64,000 nt of DNA, from NCBI GenBank assembly GCA_030407005.1, contig JAUDYN010000005.1, positions 2,914,001 through 2,978,000 on the forward strand. The letters are read 5' to 3'. The notes beneath the pieces were generated by a model. That model had not been told where the DNA came from. It did no database searches and saw nothing but the letters and a program-made list of their open reading frames with translations. This stretch comes from Desarmillaria ectypa. Its lineage: Eukaryota; Basidiomycota; Agaricomycetes; Agaricales; Physalacriaceae. Shown piece by piece: positions 35,704 through 48,837 of this stretch. Both the position numbers and the translations under genes were made by a program. Positions within the stretch are counted from its first letter, which is position 1; each line of letters begins with the position of its first letter.

Positions 35704-37887
35704 ATGGTTGTCTCTCGCCGCGGAAGTGGTAGCATTACGCTGCCGTCTGGTCAGACGATGGCGATCCATACTCGAACTCACGAGGAGGAGGATCTCCCTC
35801 ATGCTACCAAAAAGTACGTATTTTCCTGTGTCGTCGCCTCAAATCCATGCTAATTATTAGCGGTTCAATATCTTAGGACTATGGCAGACCATCTGCGGAA
35901 GTATGAAAGTCTGTGAGCAATGTTCGCTTGCGCAGCCTTGACCATTGACAGATGAACGATAATAGGTTTACACTAACACCCCAACGGATGCGCATGATCG
36001 TGGAGGCATTCAAGGATACACTCGAACTGGGCTTACAGAAGCCGCAGCAGATCGTTGTGAGTCCGTCTGCTTCATGCTAATGGATTTATCTTGACAGATA
36101 CAGCCCATGATTCCTACCTTTGTCTTTGGATGGCCAACTGGCTCAGAAATCGGCGATTTCCTGGCCGTGGACCTCGGTGAATACTCACATCAAAACACTT
36201 TTTTGCTTCTCACTGACGCGCTTCACTTGTCAGGCGGTACCAATCTTCGCGTCTGTCTCGTGAATCTCCAGGGCGAGGGGAAATTCGAAATCACACAAAC
36301 CAAGTACCGTCTTACCGAGGAGCAGAAGCAGGACGATGGACAGAAACTTTTCGATTTCTGTGCCGAATGTTTGAAGACGTTCGTGGATACAAACCTTGCT
36401 GATGACAATGGGGAATTGTCGCTCAAACCCGGCGAAACATTGCCTCTGGGCTTCACAGTGAGTACGCTCTTCATTGCCATATCTCCTTTCATAACACTTG
36501 GGCAGTTTTCCTACCCCTGCAGGTGAGATGTGCGCAGTGGAACGGGAGCCATATTAACGGATCGCTTAGCCAAGAGAGGATTGATCATGGCGTGCTCATT
36601 CGATGGACCAAAGGCTTCGGCGCTGACAATACGGAAGGTCGCGATGTGGCCGAGATGTTCCGCCATTCTCTTGCTAAATATGTACGTCCTCTTAAGCTAC
36701 CTATCGTTCATCATGCTAACATCCGATCTTACGATAGAACTTGCCCATTACCCTAACCGCTCTCATCAACGATACCACTGGAACTCTCATTGCGTCGCAC
36801 TATGTCAACCCACAGACTAAGATTGCCGTCATCTTTGGAACGGGATGTAACGCGGCTTACATGGAGAAGGTCGGTAATGTCGAGAAGATTCATTCCTTGG
36901 GCATCGATCTGGATGCCGAAATGGCAATCAACTGCGAATGGGTAAGTTCAGCCGTTTTTAAAAAATTTGAACTGGTACGACCTACCTTGCCACAGGGTGC
37001 GTTTGACTCATTTGAGCACGAACATTTGCCTCGGACGAAATATGACATAACTGTCGACGAGACGTCCAACAAACCAGGCGAACAGGCTTTTGAAGTGGGT
37101 CGTATTCACCATCACAAGTGTGTGACATTACTAAGTGGCCCTTGAACAGAAACTGATTTCTGGACGATATCTGGGAGAAATCCTACGATTGGTTATATGT
37201 GAACTGATTGACGAGGGTGTTCTTTTCCTTGGCCAAGAGACATACAAGCTCGAAATACCTTATGTATTTGAGACTGCGTTTTTGTCGCTGATGGAAAGGT
37301 AAGGACTATCTTTCATATGGAGTTAACTTATTGTTTTGGCAATCCCAGTGACCCGACAGATGAGCTTCTGATGATCATTGGAATCTTTTCGCACTTTTTT
37401 GCCGTTGAGACAACTCTTGCAGAGCGTCAGTTCTTCCGGGCCCTTGCGAAGCTTATTGGAAGACGGGCCGCTCGTTTAAGTGCCTGCGGTATTGCTGCCA
37501 TTGTAAGCAAGATGGGATACCTAGATGAGGGTTGCTCAGTTGGTGCTGATGGTTCCTTATACAACGTTGGTGCTCTAGCATTTCTCACCTTACCAGATCT
37601 GACCAGTAAATAGAAATATCCCGGGTTTGCCGACCGAGTCCACGAAGGTCTACAAGACATCTTCGGCGAAAAGGGAAAGTGCGTATGAATGTTGCATTTC
37701 AGAATTTCCAGCTAATTCCACATAGGAACATTGTCACGTACCATGCTGAGGATGGAAGTGGTGTAGGAAGTGCAATCATTGCCGGTAAGCTGCGATCGTA
37801 GCTGTTCATCTGACTATTTTACCGATTTTTTCCCCTGTAGCCATGACAAAGCTCAGAAAGGACGCCGGTCTGTTTGCTTACGTGTAG
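35704..37887 (+). CDS. Hexokinase
   Basis: The model has 14 exons (35704-35813, 35877-35912, 35966-36056, 36098-36176, 36234-36457, 36506-36522, 36570-36681, 36738-36941, 36996-37094, 37150-37298, 37349-37565, 37614-37678, 37726-37784, 37841-37887) and codes for 502 residues, typical of a fungal 50-kDa hexokinase. Motifs in order are the phosphate-1 loop DLGGTNLRVCLV, FSYPC before the sugar-binding loop WTKGFG, GTGCNAAYME and GSGVGSAIIAAM near the C-terminus. It phosphorylates glucose and other hexoses with ATP at the entry of glycolysis, and the fungal enzyme can also take part in glucose repression. The start precedes a short basic N-terminus. Nothing unusual was seen. Confidence 0.94.
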
Positions 37888-38172
37888 GCTCAGGACATTC
37901 AGGCGCTTGGAACACTTAAGACTTTTGACGAGAAATCAAGTAGAAGAAGCCATGTATGTGTTTTTTATGTACTTTACTACTTTTTTTTTGTTCGTTCCTC
38001 TTCGAAGGAGTATAGATTGTGGTTGGTTATCACAAACTTTCTTGTCCGACAGCCGGAGTCTTCGACTATAAATGTGCTTACACGTCGGCCTTCTATTCTC
38101 CGGACTGTGATAGAGCGGGCCGGCTTTCGAAGTGCTACATAAGCTTCGCAGTTGCAGAGCGGAACATCAACG

Positions 38173-39988
38173 ATGCTGCTTTTGTCGCTGTTCGCAGCAG
38201 TTTTCCTATTGGCTACTCACACCGTTCTCGGACAGGACAACTGTACTCTCACTGCTTCTGGTGAAGATGACGCGTCTCAATTTCTCTCTGCCGTCCAGAA
38301 CTGTGATACTGTAACGATTCCCAGAGATACCACGTTGAATATCGCGACACGCCTGAATATGACGGGAGTTTCTGATACCACTATTGTGTGTTGATTTTAT
38401 CTTTGAACTTTCACGGACTGATGTCGCGGTTTAGAATCTAGAAGGAACCATCCGTTTCGAGCCCGACATTCCATATTGGACTGGAGTAAGTAGACCCAAT
38501 CGATTCTACTTATGGATATGTTTATTCATGTGATGTAGAATGCATTTTACTTCGAGTTCCAGAATTCAGTCACCTTTTGGCTGCTTGGGGGAAAAAATAT
38601 CGTTCTGAACGGAGGAGGGACTTTGGATGGTGCGGGTCAGGTACGGTCTTTTCATTCCATTTCTGTGTCCGCTTTCGTGCTGACTCTGATTTTTTAGGAC
38701 TGGTATGACGAATTGTGAGTACTACGTATGGGTTGTTGACTTGCCGAAATGTCATGAAATATTTTAGTGCCTCGAATAATACCCTTCTCCGCCCTATCAT
38801 CTTGACGGTTTACCAGGCAAACAACGTGGTTGTAGAGAACATCCAGATGCTCAATGGTCCAAGCTGGTTTAATCTAGTAAGCAATCCTTGTAATATTTCT
38901 CGACTCCATATATGAATTCCTTCCGTAGGTATATGAGAGCAGTAATGTTACTTACAGCAACATCAGCATTACGGCTGAGTCGACATCCGATAATGCCGCC
39001 AAAAATACCGATGGTTGGGATATCTATCGCGGCGATACAGTTGTCATCAAGGACTCTGTCATTGTCAACGGGGACGATTGTGTATCGTTTAAGCCAAGTA
39101 TGGATCTCCTTATTTTTATCGTGATGCTGAAGCTGATCGGCTCCGTAGATTCCACGAATGTCTTAGTATCCAATTTAGATTGCAACGGATCACAGTAAGT
39201 ACTTAAGACGCAGTGCTTTTTTCCATTCTGTTGATCCATTTTCCAGTGGTATATCTGTAGGGCATGTCAAACCCCTGCATTGTATTGACGTAGAGCTCAC
39301 TTTAAAGTAGTTCCCTTGGGCAATACGCTGGCATCTATGACATTGTAGAAAACGTCACCGCAAGGTATGATTCCTTTGCATTCTACAGCAGAGAAATATC
39401 ATAGCCCGTCATCTCTAGTCATATTAAAATGTCGAATGCTTCTAATGGTGCCCGAATAAAGGCATGGGCAGGACCCAACGTTGGCAGTGGGATTGTCAAG
39501 AATATCACTTTCGTTGATTTCGAAGTGTCCCACGTAGACAATCCAATTGTGATTGATCAGGTGAGCTATTTCAGCAGGCGAAGATGGCGAGAATTGACTG
39601 GTCTTTTGCATTTTAGTGCTACTTTAGCGAAGACGTGTGCGATGAATATCCATCGAACACGTACATCCAAGATGTCTATTTTACCAAGTGCGATTCCTCT
39701 TTGTTTTAAAAAGATATTGACATTGGATCTGAATGGAGTACTACTTCAGCATCTATGGCCATGGGTCGAGATCTACTGTTGCATCCTTGGTTTGCTCTCC
39801 TGACGGGCGATGCGAGAACATCAATGTGAATGATCTAAATCTGACGTCAGTTTTGGTGTTCTATCGTTCTTGGTGATCTGGAACTGATATGTACTTGCAG
39901 AGCTGAAAACGGGACAACTACATATGAATGTTCGAATGTAGTTTTGACTGGTAATTCTGCCGATCTCTTCAACTGTACGGGGGCATAG
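38173..39988 (+). CDS. GH28 polygalacturonase, copy 1
   Basis: The model has 13 exons (38173-38385, 38435-38485, 38539-38640, 38698-38714, 38768-38876, 38929-39097, 39149-39194, 39247-39261, 39311-39364, 39419-39560, 39617-39687, 39750-39845, 39901-39988) and codes for 390 residues. A signal peptide ([20 protein letters not shown]) leads into the beta-helix. The catalytic set is intact: [17 protein letters not shown], the SHG motif in CNGSHGISVG and RIKAW. This makes it a secreted hydrolase of homogalacturonan, and the NTDGWDIY and NGSHGISVGSLGQY forms are nearer exo-type enzymes. One intron (39262-39310) begins with GC. The second copy follows about 300 bases downstream. Confidence 0.92.
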
Positions 39989-40302
39989 TGAGAAAGTTTT
40001 TTTTCGGCTATGGTAGAATTAAACACGAGTCGGACTAGTTACCTCACGAAGATGATCATTCGATTTTGCGAAATTCCTCCGTCATTTGTAATTCCTGCCT
40101 CCCCGTGTCACTCCAAAATAACCCCATCTGGAAGGAAATGACCGCAAGGCTACTTCTTCTCGTCGTTCTTCCGCGCCACAAATATAGTGAGCGGGACGCG
40201 TGCTACATAGAACTGTGACCTTCAACTCACGTCCGGACCGTTCATGGCGGTCCGGTACATGGACCATATATCTCGGAAGGGTTCGAGGTGAGAGCGCCAA
40301 CG

Positions 40303-42105
40303 ATGCTTCGACTATTGTGCGTCTTTCTTCTGACTCTTGCGGCTGCCTTCGGGCAAAAGTGTACTTTGACACCCTCAGGTGGCGATGATGCACCCCAATT
40401 TCTGGCCGCTGCAGCCGCTTGTGATACCGTCGTCATCCCGGTCGGCAAACAGCTCAACATTGCCACGCGGATGAACATGACGGGTTTAACCAATACACAT
40501 ATTGTGAGCGTCGATGAAAATTCGCAGCCATTGCAAAGGAATCTAAGAACCTTCAATTGTAGAACCTGGAAGGCACCATCCGGTTCGAACCTAATATTTC
40601 ATACTGGACTGGAGTAAGTTACAGGATTATTGCGTCCCTAGCTACTCATGACACCTCAAAGAATGCCTTCTACTTTGACTTTCAGGATTCTATCACATTT
40701 TGGTTACTTGGTGGGAAGAATATAACTTTGAGTGGAGGTGGCACCCTTGACGGCGCTGGTCAGGTACGTGTAACGATATCTCAAAGGACTTTCCTATGAT
40801 GACGTTCGTGTGATAGGCATGGTATGATGCCTTGTAAGTGACCATTAAGTAGACAGAACTGCTTCAATATTCATATTTCACTTTAGCGCATCAAACTCGA
40901 GTCTCCGCCGACCTATCATCTTGACTATTTATCAAGCGACGAACGCTCTGGTCGAGGACATACAAATGGTCAATGGTCCGATGTGGTTCAATCTTGTATG
41001 TATGCTTCCAACTTGACTGCTCCAATCTGAATAACATTTTGTCAGGTCTACGAGAGCAATGATGTCACATACAGCAACATCAATATCACTGCTGTGTCGA
41101 CTTCAAAAAACAAGATCGCGAATACAGATGGGTGGGATATCTATCGCAGTGACACCGTCGTTATTCAGAATTCCTCCGTCCTTAACGGGGACGACTGCGT
41201 CTCTTTCAAGCCCAGTAAGTTTTATGCGTATTTGCCAGGCGATTAATTTAGCTCTCGTGCAGACACTACCAATGTCTTGGTGTCTAATTTGAACTGCAAT
41301 GGGTCACAGTAGGTCACCTCTCTATTATTTGTGCTGGTCTCGAGACTGACGGAAATTCTATGCAGTGGAATATCTGTAGGGTAATAGATCGATCGGCTAT
41401 ATGACCTCTATCACAGAGCTCATATGCTGTAATAGATCCCTTGGACAATACTCTGGTATCTTTGATATCGTAGAGAACATAACGGCAACGTAGGCTTTCC
41501 TCTCTTTCTGATTCTTGGCGCCGTTCAAGTTACCATTCTAGTGGCATATCCATGTCGAACGCGCAAAACGGCGCTCGTATAAAGGCATGGGCTGGATCTG
41601 GCGTGGGGAGCGGGATTGTCAAGAACATCACCTTTACAAACTTCGAGGTATCCAAGGTAGATAACCCAATCGTGATCGACCAGGTAAACGGAATCTCTTA
41701 CAGATGACTGAATATTAGAGGCTTACAAAGATGACAGTGCTATATGACAAGCTCAAGTGAATGCTCCAAATTTCCATCCAATACGTTCATCAAAGATGTT
41801 TGGTTCAATGAGTAGGTTTTATCTTATTGTGGGCTACTCATTCTCGGACTAACTGTTGCTTAGTGTCTTTGGTACATCATCTGGGGCCACTGTCGCATCT
41901 TTGAAATGTTCTCCTGATGGTCGATGCACCAATGTCAATGTGAATGACTTGAATTTGAAGTCAGCTACTATTGTTTTCATTTTGTATTCTCTTTGTGCTT
42001 ACTTTTTACCGCAGAGCTGGAAAAGGAACTGCCACGTACAAGTGCCAAAATGTCGTTTTGAACGGGGATGCTGTAAATCTCTTTCCCAATTGCACAGCAA
42101 CATAG
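40303..42105 (+). CDS. GH28 polygalacturonase, copy 2
   Basis: Tandem paralog of the gene at 38173 with the same intron positions. It has a signal peptide (MLRLLCVFLLTLAAAFG) and the catalytic motifs [24 protein letters not shown] and RIKAW. The C-terminal part carries CSPDGRCTNVNVNDLNL, also present in copy 1. It would be secreted and cleave pectin galacturonan. The intron equivalent to the GC-type intron of copy 1 starts with normal GT here (near 41380). Exon ends were checked by motif continuity and the stop at 42103-42105, not by a full length count. Confidence 0.92.
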
Positions 42106-43225
42106 GATAGGCGAAACCAATGAGTGTCAGTAGTGGGACTCGCAACAGACTAGTAGCCATTGTTTTCAAGTCGTGTATTCGGCAAGGGCGGTCCGTAAAT
42201 CAAATTTGCTTCTAAAAACACTCTGAGAGCTCTTGTCGAACGCAGAGTGTTAACTCCTGACTCTAATAATGTCAGCCCAAAGGAAATTTGATGGAAATGG
42301 TTCGCAGAGCTGAAAAAGTTTCTTTAGACACGTTTCCTTCTGTTGGAAATCAGATTTCGGCGGGGAGAATTCTGTCTCTGACCGGACGGAAACTGTATAA
42401 GGAATTTTTTTCACTGCCACTATGCATTTCCATCGTGCGGAAACTCAGGCAAGACAGGAGTGGTTCTGGTTCAGCGTTAATGGTTATGACAGTATATTCC
42501 TTGTCTTGTGATAGAATGTGAAGCGCCGTGTTACCCGATCTATTGCTTGATACCTCGGATGCATCCGTTAATCCCTGCTTGCATGTCTTCCGATTCCTTG
42601 GTTCTCATTGACTGGCCTTTATCTTGGTGGAGGAAACTGAATTGATCATTTTCTGTGAAATCTGTCACAAACTCGACAGGGCGTATGATTCTGAGTTCTG
42701 AACTCGCACATTATCTGTATACATATATAGCTTTGAATTCCCTCGAATGACTGCGTTTGTGAACCAAGTAAGCGCCCTCTCAAGGTTGTCATAATTTGCC
42801 AAGACTAATACCCAGATCCCTTCTTCCTTTGCGAACCCAGGGTGCTAATAGACAAAGGTACATTTTTTTTCGTATCTTAGTTTCCCCAGCTATTCATTCT
42901 TTTTTATCGACATTGACTCATATCCATCGACAGTAAGACGAGATAATAATTTGTACAGGCCTTTCATTGAAGGCTTCCTTCCTTATTCACACCGAAGTCC
43001 AGCTCATCTTTGCTAGCCCATCGAAGGCGTCATAATACATCGCAAAATGGGACAGCTAACCTGTGGGTAATAGCGACTAATACATGCAACTGAAGCCTGA
43101 CTGTTTATTTTGAACAGACCGGCTACCTTCAGTTGTTGAATATAACCAGCAAGGGTGGCAGACGACTTGTTCAAGTGCCGCCGTTGTTGCATGTTGATCG
43201 AATTTCCGAGTAAGAAAGACAGTGA
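42106..43225. other. Intergenic, no recognisable gene
   Basis: About 1.1 kb. An open frame at 42288-42521 has no motif. The end holds possible 5' exons of the membrane protein called at 43226. Confidence 0.5.
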
Positions 43226-43769
43226 ATGCCTGAACAGACGAGTTTGCTCGCGGCTGTGGCTACTGGCCTTTTATCAGCTATCAACGACGGGAATTTCAAG
43301 CAGGAAGCGAATCCACACGTTCTTAACTTTCTCTATGTCGCATCGTTTGGGGCTATCATCTTGAACGCAAGCGCTACTGTCACATCTCTATTTCTTATCG
43401 ACGAACTGGGAGACCTTCCCACACTTACCTCCGACCTTGACAAACCGAAAGAAGGCCTTGCGCCAGATACTACGGATATTTTGGTCTACTATGGGCTGGG
43501 AAATACATGGACTTGGACACGATGGCATTGTAAGTGTTCAATGAAATTCAAAGATAAATGTTACGACAATTTCTTGTTCATCAGGGATCATTTCACTGGT
43601 TCTGGGGGTGTGGTGTCTGTTTCTGCAAGTCATCGTATTCGTATACATTACGCAAACAACGTCCGTAAAAGTGGTAATGACCTTAGCGACAATTTTTTCG
43701 GTTCTACCTATGTACAGGCTGATGCCCAATCTCTTCAAGAAGAAAGATACTGTATTACCCTGTTATTAG
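43226..43769 (+). CDS. Small multi-pass membrane protein, basidiomycete family
   Basis: There are two exons (43226-43529, 43585-43769) and 162 residues. The first exon begins with LLAAVATGLLSAINDG, followed by a hydrophobic segment (LYVASFGAIILNASATV). The second exon gives two more hydrophobic segments (ISLVLGVWCLFLQVIVFVYI and VVMTLATIFSVLPMY). This layout recurs as a hypothetical membrane protein in agaricomycete genomes, to my recollection. No function is known. An upstream exon ending near 43210 is possible, so the N-terminus is uncertain. Confidence 0.6.
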
Positions 43770-44179
43770 TCCGAAGTACCAGATCATGTAGCTTCCTATA
43801 CTTCCTATGCACGCTGATCGTTTTCTCTCTCACAAAAGACCAAAAATCGTTTGGGAAAACTTGATGACAATTACAAGTGAAGACCTAAGAGTGGTGCGGA
43901 TAAGGACAAGGAATGAGCCCACCCTCCCAATTTCAATCAGGCACTTATTGTAAGTAGCAATATGCGACCCACAACTTTGGAGGCAGGATCAGACAACGAC
44001 AAGGTTTCTGGAGGGGATTCCGTCTTAAGGTGGGATCTGCTACGAACACGATCCCGGATTTCGGGCAACGCGTGAGCAAGTACTTTCCACAGGATCACGT
44101 CCAACTGCGTAGTTGGTGGAACAGAGACTAACAGAAATGGCATCAATGCGCATGCAATCAGAGGCAGTGTTTTCCGATC

Positions 44180-44700
44180 ATACTTCTTTGCTCCTTCGAG
44201 TTCAGTACGCTATGTGGGAAGGCCTCATCCTTGAATTTGACAACGATTTCTACACGATCTACTAGTTTGTTCATGTCCTTGTCCTGCAGGAGCCAAAGTA
44301 GTTAGGTAAAGTGCGGGCGAAACAGGGTACCACGAACCTTCGCCCTGTCCTTCCATGCCTTCAATCGATTTGCGTCGGTTTCCTTTGCCGTGTCCATACG
44401 GGAAGCATCGAATTCGATCTACATATGCACCGAGTCAGACCAAGATCTGAGAACTAGATATAGAAGAAGAAGCCTTGTAGGCGCCGTACGAGGACCGGGC
44501 TGCCGCGGTCGCGGTTTGATAGGCATTAGTGACTTTGCTGGATTGCACATTCTCGAAATCGACGGTTGGTCTATTGGAGGCCTTGTCTCTTAGGTTTGCA
44601 GCACCCTGTAGAGCAATTTCGGTTGTCGAAATTGCACTGAAGAAGAAATACATTTAAAGGCTTACAATAAATCAGAGAAACCCAACGCTGACTCATCTAT
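44180..44700 (-). CDS. Hypothetical spliced gene fragment
   Basis: Three minus-strand blocks look coding. The first reads GAANLRDKASNRPTVDFENV with the following AYQTATAAARSSYGAYKA (roughly 44630-44445). The second is IEFDASRMDTAKETDANRLK and the third KDMNKLVDRVEIVVKFKDEA. Good donor and acceptor sites separate them. I do not recognise the family. It could be the 3' part of the gene at 45225-45978 or a separate gene. The borders are approximate. Confidence 0.35.
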
Positions 44701-45224
44701 AGGCTTGCGCGGCGGCTCTGTCTCTGCCTTGAGGTAATGATTTACCAACGCATGGCAATAATGTACCAAGACTAGGGTTTTCAGGTAATATGGTGGCCTG
44801 ATGTTGCCAGGGAACTTCTGAAGTTCTAGAAAGCTGTCCGGTGTCTTGCGGGGGCCAGCTGGGTGTCTGGTCGGTTCTACTTCTTGGTTCCTCTACTTAT
44901 GAATGTTATCATAGTAGAACTAAACGAAATCTCTAAGGTTTACCTTCAAAAGGGCCTCAAAATCGGAATACTTCTTTTACAAAGGTTGAATAAAGTTTTG
45001 AAAAATCGAATCCAACAGCCTGATCAGGTTGGTTTAGCCTTTGAACTAGATAAAATCTCGGCATAGGACATACCCCTGCGTTCCTGAAAGCACAGTATCG
45101 GATCCCAGATGCACACAAATTTCAGGTGCGGTAGTTTTGATGGTGACCTCAGCCATGCCATTGACAAGAATAGTAGACTTGATAGCGATGACTATGATTT
45201 CTCAAGACGAAGGTAACATCAGTC

Positions 45225-45978
45225 TCAATACGAAACGAAAGTAAAACTGCATGCTTCTGATGTAGAGTCCTTGGCCCTCGTTTGAATATCTCTGAGTTTC
45301 GATTGGATTAAGGTGAATCGAGACTGGACGCCCGCAGAGAACTTGGCCTTGTTGTTCCTCAAACGACGCTCCAATCCACGAATCAGGTTGTCGAGGAAAA
45401 CATTGTCGTCGTGTCTCCATGAATGTGTAGTATCCTCCGATGTAAGGGTCGGCGCAATGGACTGTAGATACATTAGTGGCTGGATAAAATCGATCCGACC
45501 ACTACATACCTGGAACACCTCCTTGGAGAAAGCAGACGCCAAGGAGTCTTTGACTTTCTTGCGGTCGATATTCCAATACTGTGCGCCCTTGATCCATTCG
45601 TCGATGTCGATCGTATCTGTCAAAGTTTCAACGCGAGAGGTGTCTATAAGCTCGAAAACTGACAGAAGCAAGCTGCAAGTGCCATGAGCAATGACCATGC
45701 AGTGATCACATCGGCACATACGCTTCAAGAGGTTCAATCATAACAGTATATTGGTCATAACTGGTCCAGCCATCTTCGGTGATGAATTTCCCTATGAGAT
45801 AGTTGACATGGTCGCATATATCCCTAGACCTGGAAATCAACGTGCAGAACGTATGCGAGCTTCGCTGAAGGTTTGAAGCACAAAGCTCGCGCGAGAGAAT
45901 ATCAATGAGAGATTCAATGACGTCTGTAGCAGGAAAAGCCGCGTTGTTGAGCACCGTGAGACGGCCGTAAAGGAACAT
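45225..45978 (-). CDS. Hypothetical protein
   Basis: Three exons (45978-45722, 45672-45510, 45461-45225) keep frame through both junctions and give 218 residues starting MFLYGRLTVLNNAAFPATDV. The sequence is helical with several Asp/Ser stretches, has no signal peptide and no domain I recognise. The C-terminus is uncertain, because further exons toward 44200 could be joined instead of the stop at 45227-45225. Function is unknown. Confidence 0.5.
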
Positions 45979-46424
45979 GGTGGTAAGAAATTTTCCAAGG
46001 CAAGAAACAGATGTGTATAGATACCTCTTGAGAGGATCTTTATATGGGCCGATGTCTAAGAATGTGGCACAATAATCAGTAAGCGCTCGTTCTATTCTAT
46101 TCCACTTCGACAGTGATCTCTGCTAGAGCAGATCTAGGGCTTCACAGAGAAAAGAATACTCCTACAACGGCGCCAAAGGGACCATCTCGAAAAATCAAGC
46201 ACAGGGTCGACATGTACACCTTTAGCGCCGTATGTGTTGTTAGATAACACCGCACCGAGTGATCAGGCACATTTGCCTAGCAAGTTAGAATAGAGTGAAT
46301 TCATGTTTCTGAAGGGCAAACGAGTGAGGTATACTATGAAATCTAGCTACTTGAATACCATTCTGTATCTTCTAGTACTTTCTTTCTCTTAATAATCATT
46401 TACTCATCCTTTACTCAGGCTAAC

Positions 46425-46712
46425 TGGACATCGCGCCAGCTCGCACAACCACAGGGGGTCAACAATATTCCACATGCGTGTGAGGTTGAGGTCAAGTCGG
46501 AGAAGGCGAAGCACAGGGGTAAGCGCCGGCCCGGCGCTGTGATTGGCCAGTATTCGACGGATGTTGAACTTGAACCTCATGCTGATGGTCCAAATACAAG
46601 TCCCCACGCAAATATCCCGATGGGAAGTTTCAAGAATCCACATGCCTATGGAACATTCAACACTTCAAAGAAAAGCTCCGCCTCCAGCTGTTCTATTCTA
46701 TTCCTTATCTAA
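46425..46712 (+). CDS. Possible exon of unknown protein
   Basis: After a good acceptor (TTTACTCAG near 46425) an open frame reads ANWTSRQLAQPQGVNNIPHA and continues with basic and His/Pro-rich residues to a stop at about 46710. Residue use looks coding but no start or partner exons are certain, and no family is recognised. Confidence 0.25.
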   Translation, partial: WTSRQLAQPQGVNNIPHACEVEVKSEKAKHRGKRRPGAVIGQYSTDVELEPHADGPNTSPHANIPMGSFKNPHAYGTFNTSKKSSASSCSILFLI

Positions 46713-46779
46713 GGCTGCGGCAAAAAAAACCGAGACCCCGAGGTAACGAAAGGAACCAGCAAAGCGAAGGTGTTGGAAC

Positions 46780-48248
46780 AACTGCAAACTGCTCCGCCTT
46801 TTTTCTTTTCATCTCCAGTGAAATATGCCTCTCATCCGTACACTTGAAATTTTTCGTCAAAAAGGTTGCGTATACCAGTCGCGCGCATCTCTCTCAGTCA
46901 GTTGAGATAGTCCGTTGCTGTCGTATTATAGTACAAGATAAGAATGTAGCAGCCTCCGCTGGCGGCGCTAATATGGTCGAGAAGTGAGTGCACCTCTATC
47001 TATGTATATAATAGTCTCAAGGCTTGTTTTTCAATGTAGGATTCTAAGCCAAGCGCTGATAGCGCTTGATATGGCAAGTAATAAAGGCGTGAAAGACGGG
47101 GCCGTCATTGCGAAAGCTTATGACGAGGCCGTTACCGCCATTTTATCAGTGGAGTCCTTTCGTTCCAACAGCATGAGTATGGTTCTTATATAAGAAATGA
47201 GTTTAATTGGGACATCCTGCAGCTTGGAGATATTCGAAAGTGTATGGAAAATGCGAGAAACAAAGATGGAGAGGTCCAGTCTAAAAAATCTTCGATCCTA
47301 ACGAGGCATTTGAAACCGTCGGTAAGAAGGACTTCGCGTATGGGGAATTCCTTTTGGCCTGAAATATGCGTAGAAAGGTTCCGCGCCCGATAAATCTCCA
47401 CGGGTTAAAGTCGATATTAGAGTGCGCGAGGATATCAATTATGAGAAAAGCCAAAAGAGTATTTTGGGTTCGTATCCCTGATACTAGATATCCAAGACAC
47501 CGGCTGACTATCCGTCCATCACTGTTCAGTTGATGAATTCAGAGAAACTGATACTCTGGATACAGTTCTGCTGCTGATGGTACTGAAAAAGGGACCCACA
47601 CTGCAAGATAATCCCCATTTCTACGACCGGCATTTGCTCGACGACCTATTGGACGTCAAAAATTTGCACAGAAGTGCTCTTCCATTCGATAGTGTTCTCC
47701 AAGATATCCCGCGTTCAGATTATCTGGTGCTTTACTGTCTCCGTGATCACGGATCCAGGAATTTCCTTTTACTCCGATCTGTTGACACACAGAGATCGTT
47801 TGCTAATATCTGGCAAGTCGATATGAAAAAATTCATCTTGAAAAGTCAACATTTTTGCTTTTCTATCCGTAATACCCTATTTAAGTGCTTCTCTTTAGAA
47901 ACTATTGGAGATCTTCGCTCTGCAGACTGGATAATCAGATACGGCTTAATTGCTGATATAAAAATTGTCAAAAAGTCTGAACGCCTAAATTCTGAAGGAA
48001 GTGAAATGCGAAAATATACGTGGTTAGAACTGTTTCAAGAGGTGTACGAGGCTTTCAAACAAGAAGGGGATATGTATTGGACAATCGAAGTGGAGTCGTC
48101 CCAGCCCATTCCTCCCAAGTTTATCAGTCAAGGATGCCATGATTTGCTGAGTATTGTCAGCCTTACTACCATTTCCAGTGGAACATCGGTTTGTTTAAAC
48201 ATTACTATTTCATTGTTCCAGGCTAATTGTACGACAAATAGACTCTAG
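46780..48248 (+). CDS. Hypothetical multi-exon protein
   Basis: Open segments joined by plausible splice sites run from about 46780 to 46983, 47040 to about 47182, 47223 to about 47323, about 47381 to 47494, and on to 48248. Coding-like sequence includes SQALIALDMASNKGVKDGAV, LGDIRKCMENARNKDGEV, a linker VDEFRETDTLDTVLLLMVLK and a long final exon with DRHLLDDLLDVKNLHRSALP. I do not recognise a family. The start and some junctions are unsure. The final exon (from about 47530) is the firmest part. Confidence 0.35.
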
Positions 48249-48837
48249 TTCCAACGGTTCCAGCGAGTGCTGCTGAACCAGACAAAGAAAGGCGAGACAC
48301 AAAGCATGCGTTATTTTCAATTTGGGAGATAATGAAGAGAGTCGCTCTTGATCTGGTGCAGCCGGTGCGAGGGCCGTAACCCAGCCGTCGTGTCAGTGAC
48401 TTGGTCACTTGAAAGTTGGCACAAGGGTGGCTTCGTTCGCGCTTATCTTTTTTGTACAGAGAACATAACATGCAAATCATACGTTACTTGCTATGCAAGA
48501 AAGGTACTGTTGGGATGAGGGAAGATGGCCTTTATTTAAAAATTTCCGCAAGCCGCTATGACTCCTGGCGAGATTTGGGTGATATTGCATGTCTTCTAAG
48601 CATATACCACCGTCAATGAATGAGAAGAAGTTACGCATTTCTTATGTAACAATGCTACGCCAAATATGCCTTTAAAGATAGTCCATCGGAAACCATGTGT
48701 ATCGTATGTTATGACGCATACCTGCCAAAACGGGAACTGTGCCCCTTTCCTTGCACCACCGCTCTGACTACGATACCCAATACTGCGCCTGCACGTAGCA
48801 TCTCTTGAAAGTTGTTCGAACGGATATCTTTGCAAGA

